Origin: Achromobacter piechaudii NBRC 102461
GTDB taxonomy: Bacteria > Pseudomonadota > Gammaproteobacteria > Burkholderiales > Burkholderiaceae_B
DNA length: 64,000 nt
Assembly (NCBI RefSeq): GCF_001571245.1
Contig: NZ_BCTK01000014.1
Location: 248,001 to 312,000, forward strand
Reading direction: 5' to 3'
Below, piece by piece: positions 18,925-27,784 of the stretch. The notes under the pieces were generated by a model. It ran no database searches and was not told the origin of the DNA. It saw only the letters and a list, made by a program, of their open reading frames with translations. Every line of letters begins with the position of its first letter. Within the stretch, counting starts at the first letter, position 1. The position numbers were made by a program, and so were the translations under genes.

Positions 18925-19104
18925 TCGCGGACAAGGCCGAGCGGCGTCGGCCTGTTTAAGCTTGGCCCACCGGCTCGCGCCCGACATCCCGGAGCGCGAG
19001 CGGTCATACCTAAATAAGCGCTTGTTATTTGGCGCGGGCGCTTCATGTCTATAAGCTTCTTGCCTCGGCGCGTCCGCGCGCCCGGCTTAACAGGAATCCA
19101 GGTC

Positions 19105-20121
19105 ATGAACATTGCAAAAGGGTTGATGGGCGCGGCGCTCTTGATGGCGGCGGCGCAAGGCGCGCAGGCGGCAACGGTGGACGTCGTGCGTCAGCGTGGC
19201 GCCGTGGCTTGCGGCACGACCACGGGCTTTGCGGGTTTCTCCGCGCCCGACGCGCAAGGCAAGTGGCAAGGGCTGGACGTGGACCTATGCCGCGCCATTG
19301 CGGCAGCGGTGTTCGGCGACGCGAACAAGATCAAGGTGGTGCCCTTGAACTCGCAGCAGCGCTTTACCGCGTTGCAATCGGGTGAAGTGGACGTGCTGAC
19401 GCGCAACACCACGGTCACGCAGCAGCGCGACACCGCGCTGGGCATCATCCACGCCGGCATCAATTTCTACGATGGCCAGGGTTTCCTGGTGCCGAAGTCC
19501 TTGGGCGTGAAAAGCGCCAAAGAGATCAACGGCGCCACCATCTGCCTGCAAACCGGCACGTCCAACGAGAACACGCTGGCCGACTGGGCCCGCGCCAACA
19601 ACGTCACGTACAAGCCGGTGGTGATCGAAACATTCAACGAAGTGGTCAACGCCTTCGCGGCGGGCCGCTGCGATGTGTTCTCGACGGACGCCTCGGGGCT
19701 GGCGTCGATCCGCATCTCGAAGCTGCAAAATCCTGACGACTACGTGGTGCTGCCCGAGATCATCTCGAAAGAACCGCTGGGTCCGTTCGTGCGGCAGGGC
19801 GACGATAAGTGGTTGAACATCGTGCGCTGGTCGCTGTCGGCAATGATCGAGGCCGAGGAATACGGCGTCACGTCCAAGAACGTCGACGAGCAGCTCAACA
19901 GCGCCAATCCCAACATCAAGCGCATCTTGGGCGTGACGCCCGGCGGCGGCGCGAACCTGGGGCTGGACGAGAAGTGGGCCTACAACATCGTCAAGCAGGT
20001 GGGCAATTACGGCGAGAGCTTTGATCGCAACGTCGGCGAGGGCAGCCCGCTGAAGATCAAGCGCGGGCTCAATGCGCAATGGACGCAGGGCGGTTTGATG
20101 TACGCGTTGCCGATCCGCTGA
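19105..20121 (+). CDS. General amino-acid ABC transporter periplasmic binding protein, orphan
   Basis: A 338-residue SBP_bac_3 protein of the AapJ/BztA type, which feeds glutamate, aspartate and other polar amino acids to an ABC importer. The signal peptide ends GAQA before ATVDVVRQRGAVACG, and ACGTTTGFAGFSAPD is the AapJ-type opening. The ATG at 19105 is chosen because the signal peptide begins there, with AGGAA and CAGG upstream; the extension back to 19045 is not signal-like. No aapQ, aapM or aapP-like permease or ATPase genes follow; the next gene is convergent. It must work with a transporter encoded elsewhere. Confidence 0.9.
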   Translation: MNIAKGLMGAALLMAAAQGAQAATVDVVRQRGAVACGTTTGFAGFSAPDAQGKWQGLDVDLCRAIAAAVFGDANKIKVVPLNSQQRFTALQSGEVDVLTRNTTVTQQRDTALGIIHAGINFYDGQGFLVPKSLGVKSAKEINGATICLQTGTSNENTLADWARANNVTYKPVVIETFNEVVNAFAAGRCDVFSTDASGLASIRISKLQNPDDYVVLPEIISKEPLGPFVRQGDDKWLNIVRWSLSAMIEAEEYGVTSKNVDEQLNSANPNIKRILGVTPGGGANLGLDEKWAYNIVKQVGNYGESFDRNVGEGSPLKIKRGLNAQWTQGGLMYALPIR

Positions 20122-20132
20122 TCGTCAGCGTT

Positions 20133-20163
20133 GCGCGGTGAGCCCGCGATGGGCTTTCCGCGC
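20133..20163. terminator. Interrupted hairpin between convergent genes
   Basis: GCGCGG pairs with CCGCGC and, inside it, AGCCC pairs with GGGCT around a five-base loop, with a two-base internal loop on each side. It lies 12 bases beyond the binding-protein stop. There is no T-tract on either side, so it is a candidate terminator or RNA 3'-end stabiliser rather than a canonical one. Confidence 0.45.
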
Positions 20164-20193
20164 GTTGTATTCGATGAAGTCCCGGGGGGGGCG

Positions 20194-20667
20194 TCAGCCG
20201 CGTCGATACAGCTGCGCGATCTTCACGAACGCCGTACGCAGTTCGCGCGTGCCGCCCTGCAGGATGACGGGCTTGCCCCGATGCGTGAATATCACCAGCC
20301 GCTTGGAAAACAGCATGGGCACGAAGCGCGCGTAGCGCACGTCTTCCCAGGCGACTTCGCGGCGGGTGAACCAGGACTGGCGCAGCCCGCGCTCGTCGAT
20401 CGTCGTGATCGACGTCTGCATGTGCCAGGACACGAACAGCAGCCCCACGAAACACAGCACCACCACCACCGCCAGCACCGTATCGAACGGCTGCGCGGGC
20501 GCGCGGATGGCGGTGGTCACCACCTGCACGCCCAGCACGGCCAGGATGACCCATGCCAGGATGCGCACCCAGTCGGGCCATGCCTGGCCCGACAGCGGCA
20601 ACGGGCCGATCTCGCGCAGCAAGGCCGCGCGCTCTTCAAGGGAAGGGGCAGGGCCAGGCGAGGTCAT
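20194..20667 (-). CDS. Small inner-membrane protein with C-terminal PH-like region
   Basis: A 157-residue protein I do not recognise by name. Residues 35-55 and 65-85 are two hydrophobic helices (WVRILAWVILAVLGVQ; VLAVVVVLCFVGLLFVS). The rest resembles the small PH-like domain of YcxB/DUF2244-type proteins (SITTIDERGLRQSWFTRREVAWEDV..., then KRLVIFTHRGKPVILQGG). The start ATG overlaps the HMG-CoA lyase stop by four bases (20664-20667), so the two are co-translated, but a shared function is not evident. The longer frame back to 20739 was rejected because it runs inside the lyase gene. Confidence 0.65.
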   Translation of the reverse strand: MTSPGPAPSLEERAALLREIGPLPLSGQAWPDWVRILAWVILAVLGVQVVTTAIRAPAQPFDTVLAVVVVLCFVGLLFVSWHMQTSITTIDERGLRQSWFTRREVAWEDVRYARFVPMLFSKRLVIFTHRGKPVILQGGTRELRTAFVKIAQLYRRG

Positions 20668-21572
20668 GCCGCCCGTTTGGCCGCGATGGCGTTGCCCGCG
20701 CGGCTGGAACCCTTGCGGTTCAGGTTGGCCGACATCCACTGGCCGATATCGACCACGGCGTCGAAGTCAACGCCAGTGTCGATGTCCAGGCCGCGCAGCA
20801 TGTACAGCACGTCTTCGGTGGCGACGTTGCCGGTGGCGCCCTTGGCGTACGGGCAGCCGCCCAGGCCGGCGACAGACGTATGGAAGATCGAGATGCCGGT
20901 TTCCAGCGCGGCCAGGATGTTGGCCAGCGCCTGGCCATAGGTGTCGTGGAAGTGGCCGGACACGCGCGCCGGGTCCACGACGCGCGTCACGGCGGTCATG
21001 ACGTCGCGCACGAGTTGCGGGGTGCCGACGCCGATGGTGTCGGCCACGTCGATTTCATCGACCTGCATCGCCAGATAGCGCTGCGCGACATCGACCACGG
21101 ATTCGATGGGGACCTCGCCCTGGTACGGACAGCCCAGTGCGCAGCTGATGCTGCCGCGCACGCGGATGCCGGCTTCGCGCGCGGCCTGCACCACGGGTTC
21201 GAAGCGGGCGATGGATTCCGCGATGGAGCAGTTGATGTTCTTTTGCGAGAACGCTTCGCTGGCCGCGCCGAAGATGACGATTTCATCCGCGCCGGCGGCG
21301 AGTGCGCCTTCGAAGCCCTTCATGTTGGGCGTCAGCACCGAGTAGATCGTGCCCGGCCGGCGCTCGATGCGCGCCATGACGTCGGCCCCGTCGGCCATCT
21401 GCGGCACCCACTTGGGCGATACGAACGACGCGGCTTCCACGTTGGGAAAGCCTGCGGCGGACAGGCGGTTGATCAGCTCGACCTTGATGTCGGTCGGCAC
21501 GAATTCCTTTTCATTCTGCAGACCGTCGCGGGGCGACACTTCGACGATCTTCACGCGGGAGGGCAAAGCCAT
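20664..21572 (-). CDS. Hydroxymethylglutaryl-CoA lyase family protein
   Basis: A 302-residue TIM-barrel enzyme of the HMGL-like family. HMG-CoA lyase splits 3-hydroxy-3-methylglutaryl-CoA to acetoacetate and acetyl-CoA at the end of leucine degradation. Visible signatures are VSPRDGLQNE near 13, with the metal-binding Asp and substrate-binding Arg, and SGHFHDTYGQALAN near 205 with metal-binding His. GLGGCPYAKGATGN near 235 carries the catalytic-loop Cys. The ATG at 21572 has an AGGAAGAG site. No other leucine-degradation genes are nearby, so a related CoA-lyase substrate remains possible. It is followed by an overlapping small membrane-protein gene. Confidence 0.88.
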   Translation of the reverse strand: MALPSRVKIVEVSPRDGLQNEKEFVPTDIKVELINRLSAAGFPNVEAASFVSPKWVPQMADGADVMARIERRPGTIYSVLTPNMKGFEGALAAGADEIVIFGAASEAFSQKNINCSIAESIARFEPVVQAAREAGIRVRGSISCALGCPYQGEVPIESVVDVAQRYLAMQVDEIDVADTIGVGTPQLVRDVMTAVTRVVDPARVSGHFHDTYGQALANILAALETGISIFHTSVAGLGGCPYAKGATGNVATEDVLYMLRGLDIDTGVDFDAVVDIGQWMSANLNRKGSSRAGNAIAAKRAA

Positions 21573-21695
21573 GTCTCTTCCTGGTTCGATATTGGGTGAC
21601 GCGGCGCGCAACGCTGCGGCGCCATCGACAATAGTAGCGCCATCGCTATGCAGAGGGCGTGTGCGGTTTCCCGGGCGTGGGTCGCTCGGATGACC

Positions 21696-22808
21696 CTACT
21701 TCAAACGTTGGTAGCGGCCGTCATCCAGACGGGCGAGCCGGCCCTGCAATTCCAGCTCGACCAGCTGCGCCTGTAGCGCGTCGATGGTGATGCCCGAGCG
21801 CGCGAAGATGGCGTCCAGGTGCAGCGGGTCGTAGCCCATGGCGTCCAGCACGGGGTGATCGGGCAGCGCCGGGGGCGCGGGCGGCGCGCGGCGGTTGATC
21901 GGGGTGGGGCCGCCGCCCAGCTCGTCGGTGATATCGGCGGCGGTTTCCACCAGCTTGGCGCCCTGGCGGATCAGCGCATGGCAGCCGCGCGACAAGGGCG
22001 AATGGATGGACCCGGGAATGGCGAATACTTCGCGCCCGCTTTCGCCGGCCAGCCGCGCCGTGATGAGCGAGCCGCTTTGCTTGGCGGCTTCCACCACCAG
22101 CACCCCGCGCGCCAGCCCGGCCACGATGCGATTGCGTTTCGGAAAGTGCGGCGGCAGCGCGCCCGTGCCCAATGGAAATTCAGACACCAGCGCGCCGTGC
22201 GCCGCGATGCGGTGAGCAAGCTCGCGGTGGCGGGCGGGATAGATGCGGTCGATGCCCGTGCCCATGACGGCGACGGTGCCCGCGCCTTCGGGGCCGGCGT
22301 CCAGCGCCCCTTCGTGCGCGGCGGCATCAATGCCCAGGGCCAGGCCACTGACCACGCGCCAGCCATGGCCCGCCAGGTGGCGGGCGAAGGCGCGCGCGGT
22401 TTCCTGGCCTCCGGGCGTGGCGTTGCGCGCGCCGACCACCGCCAACGACGGGCCTTGCAGGTAGGCGGGGTCGCCCGCCACATAGAGCAGGATCGGCGGG
22501 TCGGCAATCGTCAGCAGGCTTTGCGGATAGGTCGGGTCAGCCAGCGTCACGATGTGGCGACCCGGCGCCACCACCCATTGCAGCGCGGCTTCCACCTGTG
22601 CGGCCATGTCCGCCGGCATGGGCGCGGCCAGTTGGCGCGCCAGCGCCTCGGGCAGATGACGGACCAGGGCGGTGGCCCGTTGCGCGTAGATCTGCTCGGG
22701 CATACCCAGTGCGCTCAATAACGTACAGGCGGTGGCGGATCCGACATTCGGTTCCAGGGACAGCCGCAACCAGGCGGACAGTTCGGCGGAAGTATGGGCT
22801 AGCGGCAT
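21696..22808 (-). CDS. dprA: DNA-processing protein DprA (Smf)
   Basis: Loads RecA on incoming single-stranded DNA during natural transformation. About 370 residues from the ATG at 22808; further upstream starts exist but add only Arg/Pro-rich sequence. N-terminal SAM-like helices cover about 1-75. The Rossmann-like DprA core (110-320) shows VVGARNATPGG, VSGLALGIDAAAHEGAL, GTGIDRIYPARHREL, FPKRNRIVAGLA and SGSLITARLAGESGREVFAIPGS. The C-terminal winged helix is at about 330-370 (LDAIFARSGITIDALQAQL). It is divergent from def, a common arrangement in betaproteobacteria. comF is elsewhere in this window (41241), so two competence-linked genes are present. Confidence 0.93.
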   Translation of the reverse strand: MPLAHTSAELSAWLRLSLEPNVGSATACTLLSALGMPEQIYAQRATALVRHLPEALARQLAAPMPADMAAQVEAALQWVVAPGRHIVTLADPTYPQSLLTIADPPILLYVAGDPAYLQGPSLAVVGARNATPGGQETARAFARHLAGHGWRVVSGLALGIDAAAHEGALDAGPEGAGTVAVMGTGIDRIYPARHRELAHRIAAHGALVSEFPLGTGALPPHFPKRNRIVAGLARGVLVVEAAKQSGSLITARLAGESGREVFAIPGSIHSPLSRGCHALIRQGAKLVETAADITDELGGGPTPINRRAPPAPPALPDHPVLDAMGYDPLHLDAIFARSGITIDALQAQLVELELQGRLARLDDGRYQRLK

Positions 22809-22961
22809 GTGACGGGCGCGTCGGATGGGAGCGTCAAGAGTGGGCAAGTGTCGCATGCAAGGCGAGATGCGTGCCGGCCGGGCAGGGACGGATCGGTCAC
22901 GCGCGAGCCTGCAGGAACCGGGGACGCAGCATGCCGGCAATGCCCGGATTAGCCGAAAACT

Positions 22962-22982
22962 ATTAGAAATCAAGACTCTAAT
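22962..22982. promoter_or_regulatory. Inverted repeat in the dprA-def intergenic region
   Basis: ATTAGA and TCTAAT are exact inverted copies separated by nine bases, in an AT-rich island within the 220-base space between divergent dprA and def. TCTAAT could serve as a -10 for def, but no matching -35 is present. Weak candidate. Confidence 0.3.
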
Positions 22983-23028
22983 GAATTAAACTCTTACCCA
23001 AGCATCAATTACTGGCGATCCCTTTTCA

Positions 23029-23541
23029 ATGGCTTTACTTCCTATCCTTCGCTACCCGGACCCGCGCTTGCACAAGAAAGCCAAGCCGGTAGCCGAAGTC
23101 GACGACCGCATCCGTCAACTGGTTCGCGACATGGCTGAAACCATGTACGACGCGCCCGGCGTCGGCCTGGCCGCAACCCAGGTCGATGTGCATGAACGCG
23201 TGGTCGTGATCGACGTGTCCGAGGACAGCAACGAACTGCTCGCACTGATCAATCCCGAGATCACCTGGCGCAGCGACGATCACAAGATCTACGAAGAAGG
23301 GTGTCTGTCGGTGCCCGGCATCTACGACGAAGTCGAACGCGCGTCGCGCATCCGCTGCAAGGCGCTCGATATCGACGGCAAGCCCTTCGAATTCGAAGCC
23401 GACGGCCTGTTGGCCGTGTGCGTCCAGCACGAGCTGGACCACCTTGAAGGCAAGGTCTTCGTCGAATACCTGTCCAACCTCAAGCAGAACCGCATCAAGA
23501 CCAAGCTGAAGAAGGCCGAGCGCGAAGCGCTGCGCGACTGA
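23029..23541 (+). CDS. def: Peptide deformylase
   Basis: Removes the formyl group from the N-terminal Met of nascent proteins. The 170 residues contain all three active-site motifs: GVGLAATQ near 44, EEGCLSVPG near 88 (metal-binding Cys) and [12 protein letters not shown] near 131 (HExxH with two metal His and the catalytic Glu). It is a type 1 gram-negative enzyme with a charged C-terminal helix ([16 protein letters not shown]). There is no obvious Shine-Dalgarno sequence before the ATG. It is followed after 33 bases by fmt, its functional partner that adds the formyl group to initiator tRNA, in the classic def-fmt order. Confidence 0.97.
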   Translation: MALLPILRYPDPRLHKKAKPVAEVDDRIRQLVRDMAETMYDAPGVGLAATQVDVHERVVVIDVSEDSNELLALINPEITWRSDDHKIYEEGCLSVPGIYDEVERASRIRCKALDIDGKPFEFEADGLLAVCVQHELDHLEGKVFVEYLSNLKQNRIKTKLKKAEREALRD

Positions 23542-23574
23542 TTCCCGTTTTTTGACTTTTTGGTCTGACTCCCC

Positions 23575-24516
23575 ATGCGCCTAGTTTTTGCCGGCACGCC
23601 GGAATTCGCCCGTATCGCCTTTGACGCCTTGCGGGCTGCGGGTCACGACATTGCCCTGGTAATGACCCAGCCCGACCGGCCCGCCGGTCGCGGCCTGAAG
23701 CTGACGCCCAGCCCGGTCAAGCAGGCCGCGCTGGACGCCGGCATTCCCGTTGCCCAGCCGCGCAGCCTGCGGCTGGACGGGCGCTATCCCGACGAGGCCG
23801 CCGAGGCCCGCGCGTTGCTGGAGCAGGTTGCGCCCGACGTGATGGTGGTGGCGGCGTATGGATTGATCCTGCCGCAATGGGTGCTGGGCCTGCCGCGCCT
23901 GGGCTGCCTGAACATCCACGCCAGCCTGTTGCCGCGCTGGCGCGGCGCCGCGCCGATTCAGCGCGCGATCGAAGCCGGCGATGCGCAGACGGGCGTGACC
24001 ATCATGCAGATGGATCAGGGCCTGGACACGGGCGACATGCTGCTGGAAGTCGTGGTGCCGATTGGCGCGGACACCGATGCCGCACAGCTGCACGACGCCC
24101 TGGCGGCGGCGGGCGGCCAGGCCATCGTGCAAGCGCTGGACGCCTTGGAAAAAGACGGCCTTACGCCTCGCAAGCAACCCGAAGCCGGCGTGACCTATGC
24201 CGCCAAGCTGGACAAGGCCGAAGCAGCGCTGGACTGCACGCAGCCCGCGCAACTGCTCGCGCGCCGCGTGCGCGCCTTCAACCCCGTGCCCGGCGCCAGC
24301 ATCCGCTTGCCGGGCCTGCCTGACCCGGTCAAGGTCTGGCGCGCGCAGGCGCTGGAAGGCGCGGCGACGGCCGAGCCGGGCAGCGTGTTGCGCGCGGACG
24401 GGCAGGGCATCGACATTGCTTGCGGCGATGGCGTGCTGCGCTTGCTGGAATTGCAGAAGGCTGGCGGCAAGCGCCAGCCTGTCGATGTATTCGTGCGCGG
24501 CTGGCAGCCTGCTTGA
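23575..24516 (+). CDS. fmt: Methionyl-tRNA formyltransferase
   Basis: Transfers a formyl group from 10-formyl-tetrahydrofolate to Met-tRNA(fMet). The 313-residue protein has the N-terminal formyltransferase domain ([36 protein letters not shown] near 110 with the catalytic Asn/His; [12 protein letters not shown] near 143 with the catalytic Asp). A C-terminal OB-fold follows from about 205 ([12 protein letters not shown]). It is downstream of def in the same operon. In E. coli rsmB and trkA follow; here rsmB and the trk genes are at 30.7-38.6 kb, so the operon is split. Confidence 0.97.
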   Translation: MRLVFAGTPEFARIAFDALRAAGHDIALVMTQPDRPAGRGLKLTPSPVKQAALDAGIPVAQPRSLRLDGRYPDEAAEARALLEQVAPDVMVVAAYGLILPQWVLGLPRLGCLNIHASLLPRWRGAAPIQRAIEAGDAQTGVTIMQMDQGLDTGDMLLEVVVPIGADTDAAQLHDALAAAGGQAIVQALDALEKDGLTPRKQPEAGVTYAAKLDKAEAALDCTQPAQLLARRVRAFNPVPGASIRLPGLPDPVKVWRAQALEGAATAEPGSVLRADGQGIDIACGDGVLRLLELQKAGGKRQPVDVFVRGWQPA

Positions 24517-24546
24517 AGCGAGCGAGCGAGCGGGCTGCGCGCAGCC

Positions 24547-24564
24547 GGCCTGAACGTTCAGGCC
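24547..24564. terminator. Perfect palindrome between convergent fmt and the CYTH gene
   Basis: GGCCTGAAC followed directly by GTTCAGGCC; as RNA it would fold into a seven-base-pair stem with an ACGT loop. It overlaps the stop codon of the CYTH gene on the minus strand and lies 31 bases after fmt. There is no T-tract on either side. Confidence 0.45.
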
Positions 24565-25079
24565 CGCGCGGTGCCCGCCAGCAGGTCCAGGTAGGCGCCC
24601 GGCACCAATTGCGTGGGCGCGACGCCCAGGCTCGACATCAAGGTGCGGGCTTCTTCATAGCCGGCGTCGGCGCTCTCGCCGTCGCGCAGCACGACTTCCA
24701 ACTCCAGGAATTCTCCCAGGCCTTCGACCCGGTCCAGATGGATGCGGGTGCGCCCCGCCATGAACACGACGCGGTGTTTCTTCACCCGGCCAATCGCACC
24801 ATACGCTAGCGTCAGGGTCTCGCGCAGCGTGTCGGGCGCGTCGGTGGGCGAAATGGAATAGAAGCTTTCCTTCGGGCCCGCTTCGTCGGCGCGTCGATAG
24901 AAAATCAGCTCGCCCGTGCCATCGGCAAACGCCCGCAGCTTCAAGCGCCCGTGGGTGCAGGTGAAAAAGGTGTCGTCCTGCTCAAGCGATACCGGTTCCT
25001 GGCCGGACAGGGCGGCGGCCAAGGGTTCCAGCACGGCCAGGCTATCGACCCTGGCCTTGATTTCGACGTTACGAGCCAT
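24558..25079 (-). CDS. CYTH-domain protein (CyaB-like, class IV)
   Basis: A 173-residue triphosphate-tunnel protein. The N-terminus MARNVEIKARV carries the ExK signature of the CyaB/class IV adenylyl cyclase subgroup, and later charged strands (RLKLRAF, ELIFYRR, KHRVVFMAGRTRIHLDRVEGLGEFLELEVV) provide the ring of basic and acidic residues that binds a triphosphate and metal. Family members include class IV adenylyl cyclases, thiamine triphosphatases and inorganic triphosphatases. Sequence alone does not decide; an inorganic or thiamine triphosphatase-like role is more likely than a cyclase. It is first in a run of minus-strand genes but is separated by 24 bases from the PPOX gene upstream. 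Confidence 0.8.
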   Translation of the reverse strand: MARNVEIKARVDSLAVLEPLAAALSGQEPVSLEQDDTFFTCTHGRLKLRAFADGTGELIFYRRADEAGPKESFYSISPTDAPDTLRETLTLAYGAIGRVKKHRVVFMAGRTRIHLDRVEGLGEFLELEVVLRDGESADAGYEEARTLMSSLGVAPTQLVPGAYLDLLAGTARA

Positions 25080-25103
25080 GGCAAGAACCTCGGCTGAATA
25101 AGA

Positions 25104-25730
25104 TCAGTACAACGTGCCTGCCACGCGTGCTGGCAGGTCCCGGTCATAGGTGACACCATCGAACGTGCCCGCCGTCAGGTCGGACAGGATGCGCCCGACG
25201 CTGGGCAGCGCGCTGCGCGGCACTTGCGTGGCCGGGTCCCACAGGCGCGAGCGCAGCAGCGCACGCGAGCACTGGAAGTACACGGTCTGCACGTCAACGA
25301 TCAGCACCGAGCGCGGCAGCTTGTCGTCCACCGCAAAGCGCGCCAGCAGCGCCGGGTCGACGCTGATGCGGGCCGTGCCGTTCACGCGCAACGTCTCGCC
25401 CACGCCGGGCACCAGGAACAACAGCGCCACGCGAGGGTCGGCCAGCACGTTGAGCAAGCTGTCCACGCGATTGTTGCCACGGCGGTCGGGCAGCAGCAGT
25501 GTCTTTTCGTCTTCGACCACGACGAAGCCGGCCGGATCGCCGCGCGGCGATGCGTCCAACCCATCCGACCCGCACGTGGCCAGCATCGCAAACGGCGATG
25601 CCTCGATGAAAGCCCGGTAATGCGGATGCACGTGATCCACTTCCTTCTTCAGCGACGCCTCGCCCGGTGAACCGTACAGGGCCTGGAGCGCGTTGGCGTC
25701 GGTGACGAGATGGTCGGGGTCGATGTGCAT
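25104..25730 (-). CDS. FMN-binding pyridoxamine 5'-phosphate oxidase-like protein
   Basis: A 208-residue split-barrel flavoprotein of the PPOX family, in the MSMEG_1061-like group (MSMEG_1061 named from memory of the family; no search was run). Flavin-binding segments are SPFAMLATCGSDGLDASPRGD near 46-66 (barrel strands and phosphate loop), LLLPDRRGNNRVDSLLNVLADPRVALLFLVPG near 80-110, and VYFQCSRALLRSRLWD near 150. These proteins reduce small molecules or bind FMN without known substrates; it is not the pdxH enzyme, which is longer and has a different C-terminus. It sits between CYTH and HAD genes on the minus strand with 20-24-base gaps, so all three may be co-transcribed. Confidence 0.8.
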   Translation of the reverse strand: MHIDPDHLVTDANALQALYGSPGEASLKKEVDHVHPHYRAFIEASPFAMLATCGSDGLDASPRGDPAGFVVVEDEKTLLLPDRRGNNRVDSLLNVLADPRVALLFLVPGVGETLRVNGTARISVDPALLARFAVDDKLPRSVLIVDVQTVYFQCSRALLRSRLWDPATQVPRSALPSVGRILSDLTAGTFDGVTYDRDLPARVAGTLY

Positions 25731-25750
25731 GGCGGGTTCCGGTTGCGAAG

Positions 25751-26377
25751 TCAGGCCAGGATGGCGGGCAGGTCGTCTACGGTCAGGATGAGTTCGTCGG
25801 GCTTGCGCTCGCGCAGCGCGTCCACGTGGTTATAGCCCCAGGCGACGGAGGCCACGCGCACGCCCGCTTTGCGCGCGGCGTCGATGTCGCGCATTTCGTC
25901 GCCCACAAGCAGGAAGCGTTCGGGGGCGACTTCATGACGGCGCATCAGTCGGTCGATCTTGGCAGCCTTGCCGAACAGGTCGGTGCCGCATTCATAGTCG
26001 TCGAACAGTGCGCAGGTGTCGGCGCCCAGCACGCGCTGCACGTTCTCGATGGAATTCGAACTGATCACCGCCAGCCGCACTCCACCCGCCTTCAGTTGCG
26101 CGACCGCATCGGCGATGCCGTCGAACAGTTGCACGCTGGGGTCGATGTCCTGCATCAACGTGCGCACGTGCGTCATGATGGCCGGCAGCTTCCACAGCGG
26201 AATACCCAGGTACTTCAGGATTTCGGAGGCTTCGCGGTGGCGCAGGTTCTCGCGCTCGGCCAGGTCGATCTTCCGAAAGCCGTACTTGTCGGCCACCGTG
26301 TTCAGGATGGAATTGAACCAGGGCATGGTGTCTGCCAGGGTTCCGTCAAAGTCGAATGCAGCGATATCGTATTTCAA
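25751..26377 (-). CDS. HAD-family hydrolase (phosphoglycolate phosphatase-like)
   Basis: A 208-residue haloacid-dehalogenase-type phosphatase. Motif I is FDFDGTLADT near 8-17 with the nucleophile and acid Asp, motif II LAVISSNS near 101, motif III Lys in GKAAKIDRLM near 135, and motif IV VGDEMRDIDAARKAG near 157. An alpha-helical cap fills about 20-85. This is the Gph/PGP-like subclass I, so a small phosphorylated metabolite is expected, but which one is not clear. The start is a TTG at 26375-26377 with no strong ribosome-binding site, and no better start lies nearby. It is grouped with the PPOX and NTF2-like genes. Confidence 0.85.
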   Translation of the reverse strand: MKYDIAAFDFDGTLADTMPWFNSILNTVADKYGFRKIDLAERENLRHREASEILKYLGIPLWKLPAIMTHVRTLMQDIDPSVQLFDGIADAVAQLKAGGVRLAVISSNSIENVQRVLGADTCALFDDYECGTDLFGKAAKIDRLMRRHEVAPERFLLVGDEMRDIDAARKAGVRVASVAWGYNHVDALRERKPDELILTVDDLPAILA

Positions 26378-26410
26378 GTAATCAATCCGTTTGCCGGCTG
26401 GTGGCGGGGC

Positions 26411-26995
26411 CTATAAGCCGTTGGGGTGTAGCAGATAGTGCACGACCGGCGCCAGTGCTTCAAGCGGCGGCGCGCTGGCGACGACACGCGCCGCATTGGT
26501 CCAGGGATAGTCCAGCGCCAGCAGCCAGCCGAACACGGCGGGCATGTCGCCCGGCGGCAGCGTGACCATGGTTTCGATGGTGATGGTCAAGTCGGTGGCG
26601 CGATAGGGATCCGCCTGGAATTTCCAGTCGTAGCGACCGCAGCCCACGCGCACATTGCCCGTGGCTTTTTCGGTCATGCCCACGATCCAGTCGCACTGGT
26701 ATTCGGGCAGCCGCGCATCGATCGGCGGGCGCGACAGGTAGAACGTGTAGACGTTTTCGTAGGTCTGGCCGAACTTGCGCACCAGCGTGTCGGCAATCGC
26801 CGCCAGTCCGTGCGATTCAGGGGGGAAGGCGATCGCCTGCGTGCGCAAGGCCATCTTCAGGACAGCGTCCGAGGCGAATGCGCGCGCCATGTAATGCGGG
26901 CGATTCTCGTCCTTGGCGTGGAAGTAGTCGCGCAGCACGGACTCGGTGCTGCGTGGGGACAACGAATCGGAAGACATTGCGAGGGCGGTCGTCAT
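26411..26995 (-). CDS. NTF2/SnoaL-like protein
   Basis: A 194-residue protein with the cone-shaped NTF2-like fold expected from its pattern: helix STESVLRDYFHAKDENRPHYM near 15-35, then alternating strands through DLTITIETMVTLPPGDM. An unusual C-terminal stretch of about 35 residues (LDYPWTNAARVV...HYLLHPNGL) may cover the pocket. Superfamily members range from isomerases to non-catalytic binding proteins, and no catalytic Asp/His pair can be assigned with confidence. The ATG at 26995 or one six codons later could be used. It lies 24 bases downstream of the LOG-family gene on the same strand. Confidence 0.6.
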   Translation of the reverse strand: MTTALAMSSDSLSPRSTESVLRDYFHAKDENRPHYMARAFASDAVLKMALRTQAIAFPPESHGLAAIADTLVRKFGQTYENVYTFYLSRPPIDARLPEYQCDWIVGMTEKATGNVRVGCGRYDWKFQADPYRATDLTITIETMVTLPPGDMPAVFGWLLALDYPWTNAARVVASAPPLEALAPVVHYLLHPNGL

Positions 26996-27019
26996 GGGCT
27001 CAAAAGGGGAAGAAAGGCA

Positions 27020-27607
27020 TCAGGCCGTGATGGGGTCGAACCACTTCGAGACGTTCGGCGGCTCATAGATGGCATACCGGTCCAGCAGCAGCGCGGGGTC
27101 TTGCTCCACCACCAACATGTCTCGATGCTGCGGGCGGATGAAGGCTTCGTCGACAGCATGGTTAACGAACTGCACCAGCGCGTCGTAGTATCCCGCGATA
27201 TTCAACAGGCCGCAGGGCTTCTGATGCATGTTCAGTTGGGCCCAGGTCCAGACCTCGAAGAATTCCTCCAGCGTGCCGGAGCCGCCCGGCAGGGCGATGA
27301 AGCCGTCCGACTTCTCGATCATCATCGCCTTGCGCTCGTGCATGTTCTGCACCAGATGCAGCTCGGTCAGGCCGCGATGCGCCTGTTCCTTCTTTTGCAG
27401 CAATTCCGGGATGACGCCGATGACGCGGCCGCCAGCGGCCAACACTTCATTGGCCACCACGCCCATGATGCCGACGACCGATCCGCCGTACACCAGACCC
27501 AGGTCGCGCTTGACCAATTCGCGGGCCAGCACGCGGGCCTGCTCGATATAGTCCGGCCGACTGCCCGGGTTCGAGCCGCAATACACGCAGATGTTCTTCA
27601 GGTTCAT
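27020..27607 (-). CDS. LOG-family protein (cytokinin riboside 5'-monophosphate phosphoribohydrolase-like)
   Basis: A 195-residue Rossmann-fold protein of the TIGR00730/LOG family. The N-terminus ICVYCGSNPGSRPDY is characteristic, and the catalytic pair of motifs is present: MHERKAMM near 90 and PGGSGTLEEFFE near 105. LOG enzymes hydrolyse nucleoside monophosphates such as AMP to ribose 5-phosphate and the base; plant and plant-associated members make free cytokinins. In a non-plant-associated betaproteobacterium nucleotide salvage is more likely. It is divergent from the ferritin-like gene, with 231 bases between starts. Confidence 0.88.
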   Translation of the reverse strand: MNLKNICVYCGSNPGSRPDYIEQARVLARELVKRDLGLVYGGSVVGIMGVVANEVLAAGGRVIGVIPELLQKKEQAHRGLTELHLVQNMHERKAMMIEKSDGFIALPGGSGTLEEFFEVWTWAQLNMHQKPCGLLNIAGYYDALVQFVNHAVDEAFIRPQHRDMLVVEQDPALLLDRYAIYEPPNVSKWFDPITA

Positions 27608-27784
27608 AACAGGTTCGAGATGACCGGGCCCGTTACAGATTGCGTCACGGGCTTTCCGGGAAGTCGATAGTTTACGAGAAGGTCAGCGGGCGCGTTTGGG
27701 GGTGGCCGGGCGGTGCAAATTGGTGGCAGGAGCAATGTTTGGACACAGCAAGTTCCGCTGCGATCGGTAGACTGAGTCGTTCGG

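Noticed and set aside
19012..19030. Inverted repeat AAATAA/TTATTT before the amino-acid-binding protein gene as an operator
   Set aside because: Short AT arms around a seven-base centre are weak evidence, and an alternative overlapping palindrome AAGCGCTT exists; not distinctive enough to call.
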